Assembly: GCA_023422835.1 (NCBI GenBank)
Contig: JAFAGI010000010.1
Coordinates: 1-64,000, forward strand
Origin: Bacteroidota bacterium
Lineage (GTDB): Bacteria; Bacteroidota; Bacteroidia; Chitinophagales; Chitinophagaceae
Direction of reading: 5' to 3'
Length of the DNA: 64,000 nucleotides
This document shows, one piece after another, positions 41,924 to 50,820 of the stretch. Positions within the stretch are counted from its first letter, which is position 1. The number at the start of each line of letters is the position of its first letter. The position numbers were made by a program, and so were the translations under genes. The notes under the pieces were generated by a model, which made no database searches, was not told the origin of the DNA, and saw only the letters and a program-made list of their open reading frames with translations.

Positions 41924-43852
41924 ATGGCTGGGAAAAAGTTAAGTTCAATTTTTAAAAAGATTATACTTGCAGTTATTATTTTATTCACAATAATAACGTT
42001 TATTGATTTTATAAGAATCATCAATTATAGTGTTTATCAGCGCAACCCACCCGTAGAAATAATTACAGAAGAAGATAAAATTTATTTCGACCTAGTTCAT
42101 AATAAAGAAATAGATTGGTCACGCTTAAACCCAACCCTTGAATTTATCAGCCATGAATATGACGTTGCAGACTTTAAGTTTGTTAACCTGCTGCGCATTT
42201 TATATGAATTTCCCGGAAAGATTCCTGTTGAAGTGAGAGGTAATATAGATAAAACTCTTTTAGCATTCCGTTATTGGTGGGATGAACCGGGCGAAAATTC
42301 TATGTGCTACTGGAGCGAAAACCATCAGATATTATTTGCATCTGCCGAATACCTGGCAGGGCAGCTGTATGTTGATAAAACTTTTTCTAAGAGTGGACTA
42401 AAGGGCAAACAGCATGTAATAAAAGCGAAGCGTAGGATCCTGGACTGGCTAGAAATGCGCTGGAAATACGGCTTTACCGAATATTATTCCGCTACCTATT
42501 ACATCGAAGATATTGCCGCATTAACTAACCTCATTGATTTTGCTAAAGATGATGAGCTCACTCTTAAATGCAAAATCATCCTTGATCTTTTGCTATATGA
42601 TGTGGCAAGCCAGCAAGTAAATGGCATGTTTGCATCGGTAAGCGGCAGAGCTTATGAGCACAACCGCAAGGGTGAGGCTGCTGACTTGGGAGGCGTTACA
42701 AAATTTCTTTTAAGGAATGAAAAGATAGCTTCTCATGGTTTGCTTAACGGGTTTATGCTATTCCGAAAGTATGATGTGCCGCATGTTTTAAGAGACATAG
42801 CAAACGATACAGGCACTGTTATCGTGGAACAAATAAACGGATTGAATATGAGCGAGCTTAAAAAAGAAGGCTACTACGGCACCGGCGACAAAAGTATGAT
42901 GATGCAATGGGGAATGGAAGCATTTACCAATCATGAGGTGATCAGGAATTCACTAAAACATATACGAGGTGCCGCAATGTTTTCCAATGATTTCCTTAAA
43001 GCATTCAGATATCTGGACTTTACAATAATCAGGTGGCTGCATCTTGAACCTTTACTGGTAAAAATCATTCACCCGGCTACCAATGGTAAAGCCATTCAGC
43101 GCGCACATACTTATACTTACCGTACAAAAGATTATTCATTGTATAGTGTGCAGGATCATTATCAGCAGCAGTATGCAGATCAGCATCATATCGCAGGAAT
43201 GAATATGGGCAACCATTTCAGCGTTTTTCATACGCATCCTGCAAGAAACCCCGGAGACAATAACCATTCTCCTAACTATTGGGTTGGGTATGGGCGCCTG
43301 CCCCATGTACAACAATTTAAAAATGTAAGCATGGCCATTTATGCTATACCCCCAAAAAAGAATTTGACAGAGGCCGTTTTACCGTGTTATACACATGCGT
43401 ATTTCCCGGTTAAGAAATTTGATAGTGTCTATATTTTCAACAATTATGCTTTTGGCAAGAAAGGCAGCGTTTACATAGCCTTGATAGGGAAAAATAATTT
43501 TTCATTCAGGCCGGGTACCAACGATGATCTGATACAGCGGGGTAGAAAAACTTTTTGGATCATGGAAGCCGGATCAGCCGTAGAAGATACATCCTTCCAG
43601 CGTTTCATCGGCAAGATACAAAAAAACAGCATTTCATTTTCAGAAGAAAACCTTGAACTGGTCTACATTTCAGGAAATAAAAAACAACGTTTAAAATTTG
43701 GTGAAACCAGGGCGCACGCTGCGCAGGCAAGGTTTGCATCTCCTTATGTGCAGATGGCTAATGATCAGCAAAAGATTATCTCCTTCCAAGGAAAATCATT
43801 ATTGCTTGATTTTTATAATCCTAAAAGAATATGTAGTTTACCTCAGGAATAA
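41924..43852 (+). CDS. membrane-anchored protein of unknown function, probable alpha-toroid
   Basis: I do not recognise a named family. An N-terminal uncleaved-looking hydrophobic helix (IILAVIILFTIITFIDFIRI) is followed by about 590 residues outside the membrane. The first two thirds are helical with aromatic- and acid-rich turns such as RYWWDEPGENSMCYWSENHQ, LEMRWKYGFTEYYSATYYIE and GGVTKFLL, reminiscent of (alpha/alpha)6 glycosidases or polysaccharide lyases; the last third is beta-rich (YSLYSVQDHYQQQYADQHH onward). ENHQ, HNRK and the HxxxxF-rich block could hold active-site residues. It starts 35 bp after the tRNA repeat and precedes the lacI gene, so it may belong to the sugar locus. Function is unproven. 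Confidence 0.7.
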   Translation: MAGKKLSSIFKKIILAVIILFTIITFIDFIRIINYSVYQRNPPVEIITEEDKIYFDLVHNKEIDWSRLNPTLEFISHEYDVADFKFVNLLRILYEFPGKIPVEVRGNIDKTLLAFRYWWDEPGENSMCYWSENHQILFASAEYLAGQLYVDKTFSKSGLKGKQHVIKAKRRILDWLEMRWKYGFTEYYSATYYIEDIAALTNLIDFAKDDELTLKCKIILDLLLYDVASQQVNGMFASVSGRAYEHNRKGEAADLGGVTKFLLRNEKIASHGLLNGFMLFRKYDVPHVLRDIANDTGTVIVEQINGLNMSELKKEGYYGTGDKSMMMQWGMEAFTNHEVIRNSLKHIRGAAMFSNDFLKAFRYLDFTIIRWLHLEPLLVKIIHPATNGKAIQRAHTYTYRTKDYSLYSVQDHYQQQYADQHHIAGMNMGNHFSVFHTHPARNPGDNNHSPNYWVGYGRLPHVQQFKNVSMAIYAIPPKKNLTEAVLPCYTHAYFPVKKFDSVYIFNNYAFGKKGSVYIALIGKNNFSFRPGTNDDLIQRGRKTFWIMEAGSAVEDTSFQRFIGKIQKNSISFSEENLELVYISGNKKQRLKFGETRAHAAQARFASPYVQMANDQQKIISFQGKSLLLDFYNPKRICSLPQE

Positions 43853-43869
43853 CTATATTTGTACTGTAT

Positions 43870-43886
43870 CGCTTAAACGATTAAAA
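43870..43886. promoter_or_regulatory. LacI-type operator upstream of the regulator gene
   Basis: CGCTTAAACGATTAAAA; core TTAAACGATTAA (43873-43884) differs by one base from the perfect site at 45017. It lies 25-42 bp upstream of the candidate -7 element, overlapping the expected -33 region, which suggests autoregulation. Confidence 0.65.
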
Positions 43887-43911
43887 AGCCGGGAAAAATA
43901 TATTTTATGCT

Positions 43912-43919
43912 TATATTTG
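43912..43919 (+). promoter_or_regulatory. candidate -7 element TATATTTG of the lacI-type gene
   Basis: TATATTTG matches TAnnTTTG and lies 39 bp before the ATG at 43959. Confidence 0.45.
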
Positions 43920-43958
43920 TATCGGCAGCGATATTATTTTGCTATCAGAAATTTTCCT

Positions 43959-44981
43959 ATGAAAAAAGCAGTTTCTTTAAAAGATATAGCCAACAATGTA
44001 GGCGTATCAACAGCTTTGGTATCTTATGTATTGAATGGTAAAGAAAAAGAAGCCCGTGTAAGCAAGGAGATGGCTGCAAAGATACGCAGGGCTGCAAAGG
44101 AGATGAATTATCAGCCAAACTTAATAGCCAGGAGCTTAAAATACGGAAAGACAAAAACTATTGGTCTAATCGTTGCTGATATTTCCAACCCCTTCTTTTC
44201 AAGTATTGCACGTATCATTGAGAATAAAGCCAAAGAAAATGGCTATACCGTTGTATTTGGCAGCAGCGATGAGCAGCTCGATAAATCTGCAGACCTGCTC
44301 AATGCTTTAATCAACAGGCAGGTTGACGGCCTTATTGTTACGCCGGTAGAAAACTCGGAAGAACAAATTCGTGAAATACAGGAGAAAGGCATTCCCGTAG
44401 TGTTGATTGACCGTTATTTCCCTAAGCTGAATACCAATGCTGTATTCATTAATAATTATCAGTCGGCATATAATGCTACTCAACATCTGATAGATAATGG
44501 CTATAAAAAAATTGGCATGGTGGCTTACCAGAGTTCGCTTGAACACATGAAGCAACGGGTAAAGGGATACGAGAAATGCTTAAAAGATAATGGTATAAAT
44601 GCCAGTAAAGACTGGTTGTTAAAAATCAACTACAACCATACAGAAACAGACTTCCGGGATTCTTTAAATGCAATGCTGGAAAACAATACAATTGACAGCC
44701 TGCTGTTTGCCACCGTATCTCTCGCCGTTAAATCATTACATGTGATCAATTCGCGCAAAATAAAAATACCAGACGATTTCGGGTTGATCAGTTTCGACGA
44801 AAGCGATACATTTGACTTTTTTTATTCCCCGCTTACTTTCATTAAACAAAATCTGCAGCACCTCGGCTCCCAATCTGTACAACTCCTAATAGATTCGATT
44901 AATAATAATACCACTGTAATCAAAAAAATTGAAGTGCCTACTACACTGGTAGTGAGAGATAGCAGCAAGAAAAGTGAATAA
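43959..44981 (+). CDS. LacI-family transcriptional regulator
   Basis: Sugar-responsive DNA-binding repressor. The N-terminal helix-turn-helix reads SLKDIANNVGVSTALVSYVL with hinge MNYQPNLIARSLKYGKTKTI, followed by the periplasmic-binding-protein-like core (IGLIVADISNPFFSSIARII, DGLIVTPVENS, GLISFDESDTFDF). Length 340 residues. A longer frame opens at 43698 inside the upstream gene, but the ATG at 43959 gives the conserved N-terminus. Operators of one type lie in front of this gene, the first GH172 gene and the lipoprotein/susC unit, making it the probable local regulator. The inducer is probably a pentose, such as D-arabinose or a derivative (inference). Confidence 0.93.
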   Translation: MKKAVSLKDIANNVGVSTALVSYVLNGKEKEARVSKEMAAKIRRAAKEMNYQPNLIARSLKYGKTKTIGLIVADISNPFFSSIARIIENKAKENGYTVVFGSSDEQLDKSADLLNALINRQVDGLIVTPVENSEEQIREIQEKGIPVVLIDRYFPKLNTNAVFINNYQSAYNATQHLIDNGYKKIGMVAYQSSLEHMKQRVKGYEKCLKDNGINASKDWLLKINYNHTETDFRDSLNAMLENNTIDSLLFATVSLAVKSLHVINSRKIKIPDDFGLISFDESDTFDFFYSPLTFIKQNLQHLGSQSVQLLIDSINNNTTVIKKIEVPTTLVVRDSSKKSE

Positions 44982-45014
44982 AAATTTTCTTAAATGAAAA
45001 AAGTTAGTTAATTT

Positions 45015-45030
45015 GCTTAAACGTTTAAAA
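45015..45030. promoter_or_regulatory. perfect palindromic LacI-type operator before the first GH172 gene
   Basis: Core TTAAACGTTTAA (45017-45028) is fully self-complementary, within GCTTAAACGTTTAAAA, and ends about 10 bp before the ATG. A weak -7-like TAATTTG overlaps its left edge, so a bound repressor would block transcription of the catabolic operon. Confidence 0.7.
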
Positions 45031-45038
45031 CAAATACT

Positions 45039-46208
45039 ATGAAAAACACCTGTTTATTGTTACTCGCATTCTTTGTTTTTAATTGCTTATCGGCCCAGCG
45101 CCCAGCCGGTTTTAACGGTAGAAATATGAGCATGTCTACACTATCTAAATTATCTAATGCAAAAAGCCGTTCTATAAGCCCGGAAAATTTTACCGGCGAA
45201 AAAGGCAGGGGAGGCATGGCAGACCCCGTTGCCGACAAAGGCAAACGCAACGTGGCAAATGCTGCCAGTGAGGCAAGGGATTTAGGTAAAGGATGGAAAG
45301 TAAACCCGTTCATTATCATCAATCCCGGCGAAACTTTCACTATGGCCGAGATTACAGGCCCAGGCGCCATACAACATATCTGGATGACACCAACCGGCAA
45401 TTTTAATTTAACTATATTCAGGATTTACTGGGATGATGAAACATCGCCTTCTGTCGAAAGCCCGGTGGGACCTTTCTTCGGTATAGCCTGGAATGAATTT
45501 TCACCGTTAAATTCTCTGGCAATGACAGTGAATCCGGGTAGCGCTTTCAACAGCTACTGGCAAATGCCATTCAGGAAAAAATGTAAAATGACTATGCAGA
45601 ACATTTCCGGTGAAGCTATGCGCTTATATTACCAGGTAGACTATACACTTGCAGAAGTTGAAGAAGACGAAGCTTATTTCCATGCACAGTACAGGAGAAG
45701 TACTCCCGATAATAATTCAATCCATACGATTGTTGATGGTATTAAGGGCCGCGGGCACTATGTGGGTACTTTCATGGGTGTTGGTGTCAGGAATAATGGA
45801 TGGTGGGGCGAAGGAGAAATTAAATTCTTTATGGACGGAGACAGGGACTATGCCACGATTGTAGGGACCGGTACGGAAGACTATTTCTGCGGATCGTATA
45901 ATTTTGAAAATAAGCGTACAAGGCAGTACCAGGAGTTTTCAACGCCTTATGCCGGATTGCACCAGGTGCTCAGGCCCGATGGTTTATATGGCTCCCAGCA
46001 AAGATTTGGTATGTACCGCTGGCATATACTGGATCCCATACGTTTTGAAAAAGACCTCAGCGTAACTATCCAGGATCTGGGCTGGCGTTCTGGCGGAAGA
46101 TATCTTGCGCAAAAATCTGATATCGTCACAGTTGCTTACTGGTATCAATCAGAACCTCATAACACTTACCCCAAACTTCCTGCAGCAGATGTGCTTGAAG
46201 TCAATTAA
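45039..46208 (+). CDS. DUF2961 / GH172 family glycoside hydrolase, copy 1
   Basis: Secreted enzyme of the DUF2961 family, now glycoside hydrolase family 172, whose characterised members act on alpha-D-fructofuranosides or D-arabinofuranosides. The signal peptide MKNTCLLLLAFFVFNCLSAQ is followed by a jelly-roll-like fold with PGAIQHIWMTPTG, YWDDETSPSVESPVGPFFGI, GRGHYVGTFMGV and GWWGEGEIKFFMDG before IVGTGTEDYFCGSYNF; the GEG and GTGTED glutamates fit the paired catalytic acids reported for the family. Length 389 residues. First gene after the operator; the mutarotase-like lipoprotein follows 11 bp later. Confidence 0.9.
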   Translation: MKNTCLLLLAFFVFNCLSAQRPAGFNGRNMSMSTLSKLSNAKSRSISPENFTGEKGRGGMADPVADKGKRNVANAASEARDLGKGWKVNPFIIINPGETFTMAEITGPGAIQHIWMTPTGNFNLTIFRIYWDDETSPSVESPVGPFFGIAWNEFSPLNSLAMTVNPGSAFNSYWQMPFRKKCKMTMQNISGEAMRLYYQVDYTLAEVEEDEAYFHAQYRRSTPDNNSIHTIVDGIKGRGHYVGTFMGVGVRNNGWWGEGEIKFFMDGDRDYATIVGTGTEDYFCGSYNFENKRTRQYQEFSTPYAGLHQVLRPDGLYGSQQRFGMYRWHILDPIRFEKDLSVTIQDLGWRSGGRYLAQKSDIVTVAYWYQSEPHNTYPKLPAADVLEVN

Positions 46209-46219
46209 ATTCATCAAAC

Positions 46220-47452
46220 ATGCGTACATTAAAACTTACCCTATTGTTGCTGGCTGTTTTTTCCACCATGAATTCATGCCAGTCTGGAAATAAATCTAAA
46301 AATAAGACAATGGATAATCCACAAAAAGGGACATTCGCATATGATGTGCAGTTCCTGAGCCAGAAAGACAGTATCATAATTTTAAAAAACAACGACTCGT
46401 CCGGGCAGCTGATAGTTTCTCCTAAATACCAAGGGAAAGTTTTTACATCTACTGCCGAAGGTTTGAATGGTAAAAGCTTTGGGTGGGTTAATTATAAAGC
46501 ATTTGATGAGCCTGTGAACGATCATATGAATGCTTTTGGCGGTGAAGATCGTATGTGGCTTGGCCCTGAAGGCGGTAAATATTCTATCTACTTCAAGCAG
46601 GGAACCGAACAGGTTTTTGACAACTGGCATACACCTCCTGCTATAGATACCGAAGCCTGGCTGCTCACTGCTTCCAGCGGCAAAAAAGTTTCAATGGCTA
46701 AGGAAACGGCATTAATAAACTATGCTGGAACTCCGCTCAAAATAAAAATGGAGAGGGATGTGGAGATCATGGAAAATGAAACGATTGAACAAATGCTCCA
46801 TGTTAGTCTGAATAAAAAGGTAAATGTGGTTGGATTTAAAACAGTCAACCGCCTTTTTAATACGGGTACAAACGAGTGGACAGAGCACACCGGAGCTCCC
46901 TGCATCTGGAACCTGGACATGTTTATGCCTTCTGAAAGCTGCATTATTGTGATTCCTTACATTCAAAACGCTCAGGGCAAAGTAGCAACAACAGATTATT
47001 TCGGGGAAATAGCCGACGACAGGATCAAATACAGCAACGGTGTTCTATTTTTTAAGGCTGATGGTAAATCAAGAGGTAAATTAGGTATCCCTCCTTTAAG
47101 GGCTAAAAATATTGCAGGTAGCTACGACGCGCAAAATAATGTGCTGACTGTTACGGTATTTGATGTGCATAACAACAGGAAATATCTTAACCAGGAGTGG
47201 CGCACAGACCGCGATCCTTACAGCGGAGATGCAATGAATGCCTACAACGACGGCCCTCTCGAAGACGGCTCGCAAATGGGCCCATTCTATGAAATAGAAA
47301 GCGTATCTCCGCCTGCATTCTTAAAACAGGGCGAGCATATCACGCACAACCATTCCGTTTTTCATTTTACGGGAGATAAGAAAACACTTAACGATATCGC
47401 AATAAAAGTTTTTGGTGTTACACTACAGGAAATTCAAAACACATTTAAATAA
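46220..47452 (+). CDS. DUF6786 family lipoprotein, mutarotase-like
   Basis: Lipoprotein of the DUF6786 group, predicted galactose-mutarotase-like fold. Signal peptide MRTLKLTLLLLAVFSTMNSC has lipobox NSC. The mature part is beta-rich, with FGGEDRMWLGPEGGKYSIYF and IWNLDMFMPSESC, and ENETIEQMLHVSL in the middle; RTDRDPYSGDAMNAYNDGPL and HNHSVFHFTG near the end could bind sugar. Length 410 residues. It lies 11 bp after the first GH172 gene and 8 bp before the isomerase gene. It may bind sugar or convert between anomers before uptake; that is inference, no family activity is known to me. Confidence 0.82.
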   Translation: MRTLKLTLLLLAVFSTMNSCQSGNKSKNKTMDNPQKGTFAYDVQFLSQKDSIIILKNNDSSGQLIVSPKYQGKVFTSTAEGLNGKSFGWVNYKAFDEPVNDHMNAFGGEDRMWLGPEGGKYSIYFKQGTEQVFDNWHTPPAIDTEAWLLTASSGKKVSMAKETALINYAGTPLKIKMERDVEIMENETIEQMLHVSLNKKVNVVGFKTVNRLFNTGTNEWTEHTGAPCIWNLDMFMPSESCIIVIPYIQNAQGKVATTDYFGEIADDRIKYSNGVLFFKADGKSRGKLGIPPLRAKNIAGSYDAQNNVLTVTVFDVHNNRKYLNQEWRTDRDPYSGDAMNAYNDGPLEDGSQMGPFYEIESVSPPAFLKQGEHITHNHSVFHFTGDKKTLNDIAIKVFGVTLQEIQNTFK

Positions 47453-47460
47453 TATAAATA

Positions 47461-49227
47461 ATGGCTCAGAAATTTAATTATCCCAAAATAGGCATCAGGC
47501 CCATCATTGATGGCCGTTATGGTGGCGTAAGAGAATCGCTGGAAGATATTACCATGAACATGGCAAGATCAGTAGCTGATCTGTATGCGGCAGAATTAAA
47601 ATACCCCGATGGAACGCCCGTGCAATGCGTGATTGCTGACACCTGCATCGGCGGTGTAAAAGAAGCGGCTGATTGCGCAGACAAATTTGCCAATAATAAT
47701 GTGGGCGTATCCTTATCGGTAACGCCCTGCTGGTGCTACGGTACCGAAACAATGGATATGAACCCGCACTTACCCAAGGCAATCTGGGGATTTAACGGAA
47801 CGGAAAGGCCTGGCGCCGTATATCTGGCCGCAACGCTGGCCGGACATAATCAAAAAGGCTTGCCCTGCTTTGGCATTTATGGCCGCGATGTGCAGGACAT
47901 GGGCGATATCACGATTCCGGAAGATGTAAAAGATAAACTATTAGCATTTGCCAAAGCAGGTTTGGCCGTTTCTATTATGAAAGGAAAATCGTATCTCTCT
48001 GTTGGCTTTGTTTCAATGGGTATTGCAGGTTCGGCTGTAGATCCGGATTTCTTCCAGGATTATCTGGGTATGCGCAATGAATACGTAGACTCTACAGAAC
48101 TATTTCGCAGGATAGACCTGGAAATATATGACAGGGATGAATATAATAAAGCGCTTGCATGGGTAAAAGAAAATTGTAAGGAAGGCGAAGACCTGAACAC
48201 GAAGAAGAAATCCAGGGAAGAGCTGGATAAGGATTGGGAATTTGTAATAAAAATGACCCTCATCATTCGTGACCTGATGGTAGGCAACCCACAACTGGAT
48301 AAAATTGGCTGGCGCGAAGAAGCACGCGGCCACAATGCACTGGTGTCGGGCTTCCAGGGGCAAAGGCAATGGACAGATTATAAACCTAATGGCGATTTTG
48401 CTGAGGCCATATTAAATTCTTCATTCGACTGGAACGGCATTCGTGCCCCGTTTATGGTAGCTACAGAAAATGATTCATTGAATGGCGTTTCCATGTTATT
48501 TAATTATTTACTCACCAATACAGCCCAAATTTTTGCCGATGTAAGAACCTATTGGAGCCCCGATGCAGTAGCAAGAGTATCAGGATGGATGCCGGAAGGC
48601 AGGGCGCAGCAAGGGTTTATTCATTTGATCAATTCAGGCGCAGCCACATTGGATGGTTCAGGCCAGCAAAGTAAAGATGGCAAACCTGTAATGAAGCCTT
48701 TCTGGGAAATATCTGAAGAAGAGGCAAAGGCCTGCCTGGATGCCACTACATGGTACCCTGCTAATACCGGTTATTTCCGTGGCGGCGGATTTTCTTCGAA
48801 ATTTCTTACCAAAGGAGAGATGCCTGTGACCATGTGCCGCCTGAATTTAACCAAAGGCCTCGGCCCGGTAATGCAAATTGCCGAAGGCTACACCATTGAC
48901 CTGCCCGGAAATGTAAATGAAGTTTTAGATAGGCGTACAGACTATAGCTGGCCTACCACCTGGTTTGTGCCTAACCTTACAGGTGAAGGCGCATTCAAAG
49001 ATGTGTACAGTGTCATGGCTAATTGGGGCGCCAATCATGGTGCCATCAGTTACGGGCACATCGGCGCAGACCTGATAACCCTCTGCGCTATGCTGCGCAT
49101 TCCTGTGTGTATGCATAATGTGGCTGCTGAAAAATTGTTCAGGCCGGCATCATGGGCATCTTTTGGCATGGATGCAGAAAGCAGTGATTACAGGGCCTGC
49201 AGCAATTACGGGCCGCTGTACAAGTGA
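47461..49227 (+). CDS. fucI: L-fucose/D-arabinose isomerase
   Basis: Mn-dependent ketol isomerase converting L-fucose to L-fuculose and D-arabinose to D-ribulose. The N-terminus [35 protein letters not shown] and [11 protein letters not shown] are conserved. The metal site is in [16 protein letters not shown] (Glu and Asp), with [13 protein letters not shown] near the end. Length 588 residues matches E. coli FucI (591). A ribulokinase rather than fuculokinase plus aldolase follows in this locus, so D-arabinose is the favoured substrate. Cytosolic. It starts 8 bp after the DUF6786 gene, in the same operon. Confidence 0.94.
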   Translation: MAQKFNYPKIGIRPIIDGRYGGVRESLEDITMNMARSVADLYAAELKYPDGTPVQCVIADTCIGGVKEAADCADKFANNNVGVSLSVTPCWCYGTETMDMNPHLPKAIWGFNGTERPGAVYLAATLAGHNQKGLPCFGIYGRDVQDMGDITIPEDVKDKLLAFAKAGLAVSIMKGKSYLSVGFVSMGIAGSAVDPDFFQDYLGMRNEYVDSTELFRRIDLEIYDRDEYNKALAWVKENCKEGEDLNTKKKSREELDKDWEFVIKMTLIIRDLMVGNPQLDKIGWREEARGHNALVSGFQGQRQWTDYKPNGDFAEAILNSSFDWNGIRAPFMVATENDSLNGVSMLFNYLLTNTAQIFADVRTYWSPDAVARVSGWMPEGRAQQGFIHLINSGAATLDGSGQQSKDGKPVMKPFWEISEEEAKACLDATTWYPANTGYFRGGGFSSKFLTKGEMPVTMCRLNLTKGLGPVMQIAEGYTIDLPGNVNEVLDRRTDYSWPTTWFVPNLTGEGAFKDVYSVMANWGANHGAISYGHIGADLITLCAMLRIPVCMHNVAAEKLFRPASWASFGMDAESSDYRACSNYGPLYK

Positions 49228-49331
49228 ATTGACAATGGATAATTGAAATTGACAATTGAGAGGAAGGAAATGATCGTGGGGCATTGAGCTTTAAGCGCTC
49301 AGCCCCTGACCGTTTGCTCAAATATGATCCC

Positions 49332-49374
49332 GGTAGTTGTCGGAAAAGTGACACAAGCACGCCCGATAACTACC
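49332..49374. repeat. hairpin repeat between fucI and the sugar transporter gene
   Basis: GGTAGTTGTCGG (49332-49343) and CCGATAACTACC (49363-49374) are near-perfect inverted arms in a gene-free 200-bp gap. A related CCGGATAACTACCGGGA lies at 54964-54980. Confidence 0.6.
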
Positions 49375-49431
49375 AGAGATAGTAGAAGTTGATAACATAA
49401 AAAATAAAAATCACAAATCACAAATTCTGAA

Positions 49432-50739
49432 ATGGCAAAGAAACAATCACTATTTGTAAAAGACGGGGTTAACTATGCAATACCTTTTGCAGCCATCAGC
49501 GCTTTATTTTTCCTGTGGGGGATAGCCCACGGCATGTTGGATACGCTGGACAAAAATTTCCAGGAAATGCTGCATTTGCATAAATGGCAATCCAGCCTTA
49601 TCCAATCTGCATTGTATGGCGCTTATTTTATAATGGCAATCCCGGCGGGGTTATTCATGAAAAAGTATGGTTATAAAAAAGGAATAATTTTCGGGTTATT
49701 ACTTTTTGCGGCCGGTGCATTTTTATCAGCGGCCACAGCGCCGTTTCAATCTTTTGCTTTATTTCTGATGTGCCTGCTGGTGATAGGGTCAGGGCTTACC
49801 ACGCTTGAAACCGCAGCCAATCCTTATACCACCAAATTAGGTCCGCCGGAAACCGCTGAGCGCAGGATCAACTTTTCCCAGTCGTTCAACGGCCTGGCCT
49901 GGACAATAGGGCCCTTGATCGCACTGTACGTTTATGGCAACCGCAGCCATGTGGAAGGCGAGAAAATGATGTCTATTGTATTGCCGTTTGTTGTGATAGG
50001 TATTGCTGTGCTTTTAGTAGCATTTGTGTTCATGCGTTTAAAGTTGCCCGAAATTACAGAGGAAGATGAGCATGCAGCGCATGGCGGCGGCCACGGCATT
50101 TCAGCTACGCCTGGCGCTGATTCGGAAATTGAAACAGAAATTACCGACCCGGCACACCCGGGATATATAACCAAAAAACCGTTGTGGCAAAACCGGCATT
50201 TTGCACTCGGCTTCATTGCACAAACCTGTTACGTTGCAGCACAAACCGGTATTTTCAGCTACCTCATCAATTTTGTTTCAGATCATGACCAGCATCCCCG
50301 CTGGGAATCTGTGAACGGGCCATACTTTTTATCGCTGGGATTTTTATTGTTTATGATCGGCAGGATCTCAGGCAGCGCCATGATGAAATATTTAAAACCG
50401 GCAAAACTTCTGGCTTTCTATACGCTGATGGTTTGCCTGTTGTTGCCTGTTGTGGCATCGCACTTAGGATGGGTGTCCCTTATAGCGCTTTATGGTGTAT
50501 TCTTTTTTATGTCTATCATGTTCCCTACCATATTTGCTTTGGGAATTAAAGGTTTGGGTACGCAAACAAAGCAGGGCGCGTCGTTTTTGGTGATGGCGGT
50601 TGCCGGTGGTGCATTATTTCCGCCGATCATGGGCGCCGTGTCTGACGTGTATGGCATGAGCAAAGGTTTCTTTGTACCGATACCTTTATTCTTGTTTATC
50701 CTGTATTATGCGGTTACCGGCTATAAGGTAAAAGCTTAG
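49432..50739 (+). CDS. fucP: FucP-type sugar:H+ symporter (MFS)
   Basis: Twelve-helix major facilitator that imports L-fucose-type sugars with protons. FFLWGIAHGMLDTLDKNFQ holds the acidic residue corresponding to the proton-coupling Asp46 of E. coli FucP, and TTLETAANPYTTKLG the Glu135 equivalent. The central loop (about residues 210-245) is acidic and His-rich (DEHAAHGGGHGI). Length 435 residues is typical. E. coli FucP also takes up D-arabinose, so the transporter fits the proposed pathway with the isomerase upstream and kinase downstream. Inner membrane. Complete. Confidence 0.9.
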   Translation: MAKKQSLFVKDGVNYAIPFAAISALFFLWGIAHGMLDTLDKNFQEMLHLHKWQSSLIQSALYGAYFIMAIPAGLFMKKYGYKKGIIFGLLLFAAGAFLSAATAPFQSFALFLMCLLVIGSGLTTLETAANPYTTKLGPPETAERRINFSQSFNGLAWTIGPLIALYVYGNRSHVEGEKMMSIVLPFVVIGIAVLLVAFVFMRLKLPEITEEDEHAAHGGGHGISATPGADSEIETEITDPAHPGYITKKPLWQNRHFALGFIAQTCYVAAQTGIFSYLINFVSDHDQHPRWESVNGPYFLSLGFLLFMIGRISGSAMMKYLKPAKLLAFYTLMVCLLLPVVASHLGWVSLIALYGVFFFMSIMFPTIFALGIKGLGTQTKQGASFLVMAVAGGALFPPIMGAVSDVYGMSKGFFVPIPLFLFILYYAVTGYKVKA

Positions 50740-50820
50740 TAGACTGATTTTAATTACAACTGAATTGAAGTATATACCAACTTACATTCATATAAATATT
50801 GATTTAACGAATTATATATT

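Noticed and set aside
47461..49227. L-fucose utilisation operon
   Set aside because: No fuculokinase, fuculose-1-phosphate aldolase or lactaldehyde reductase accompanies the isomerase; the ribulokinase points to D-arabinose instead.
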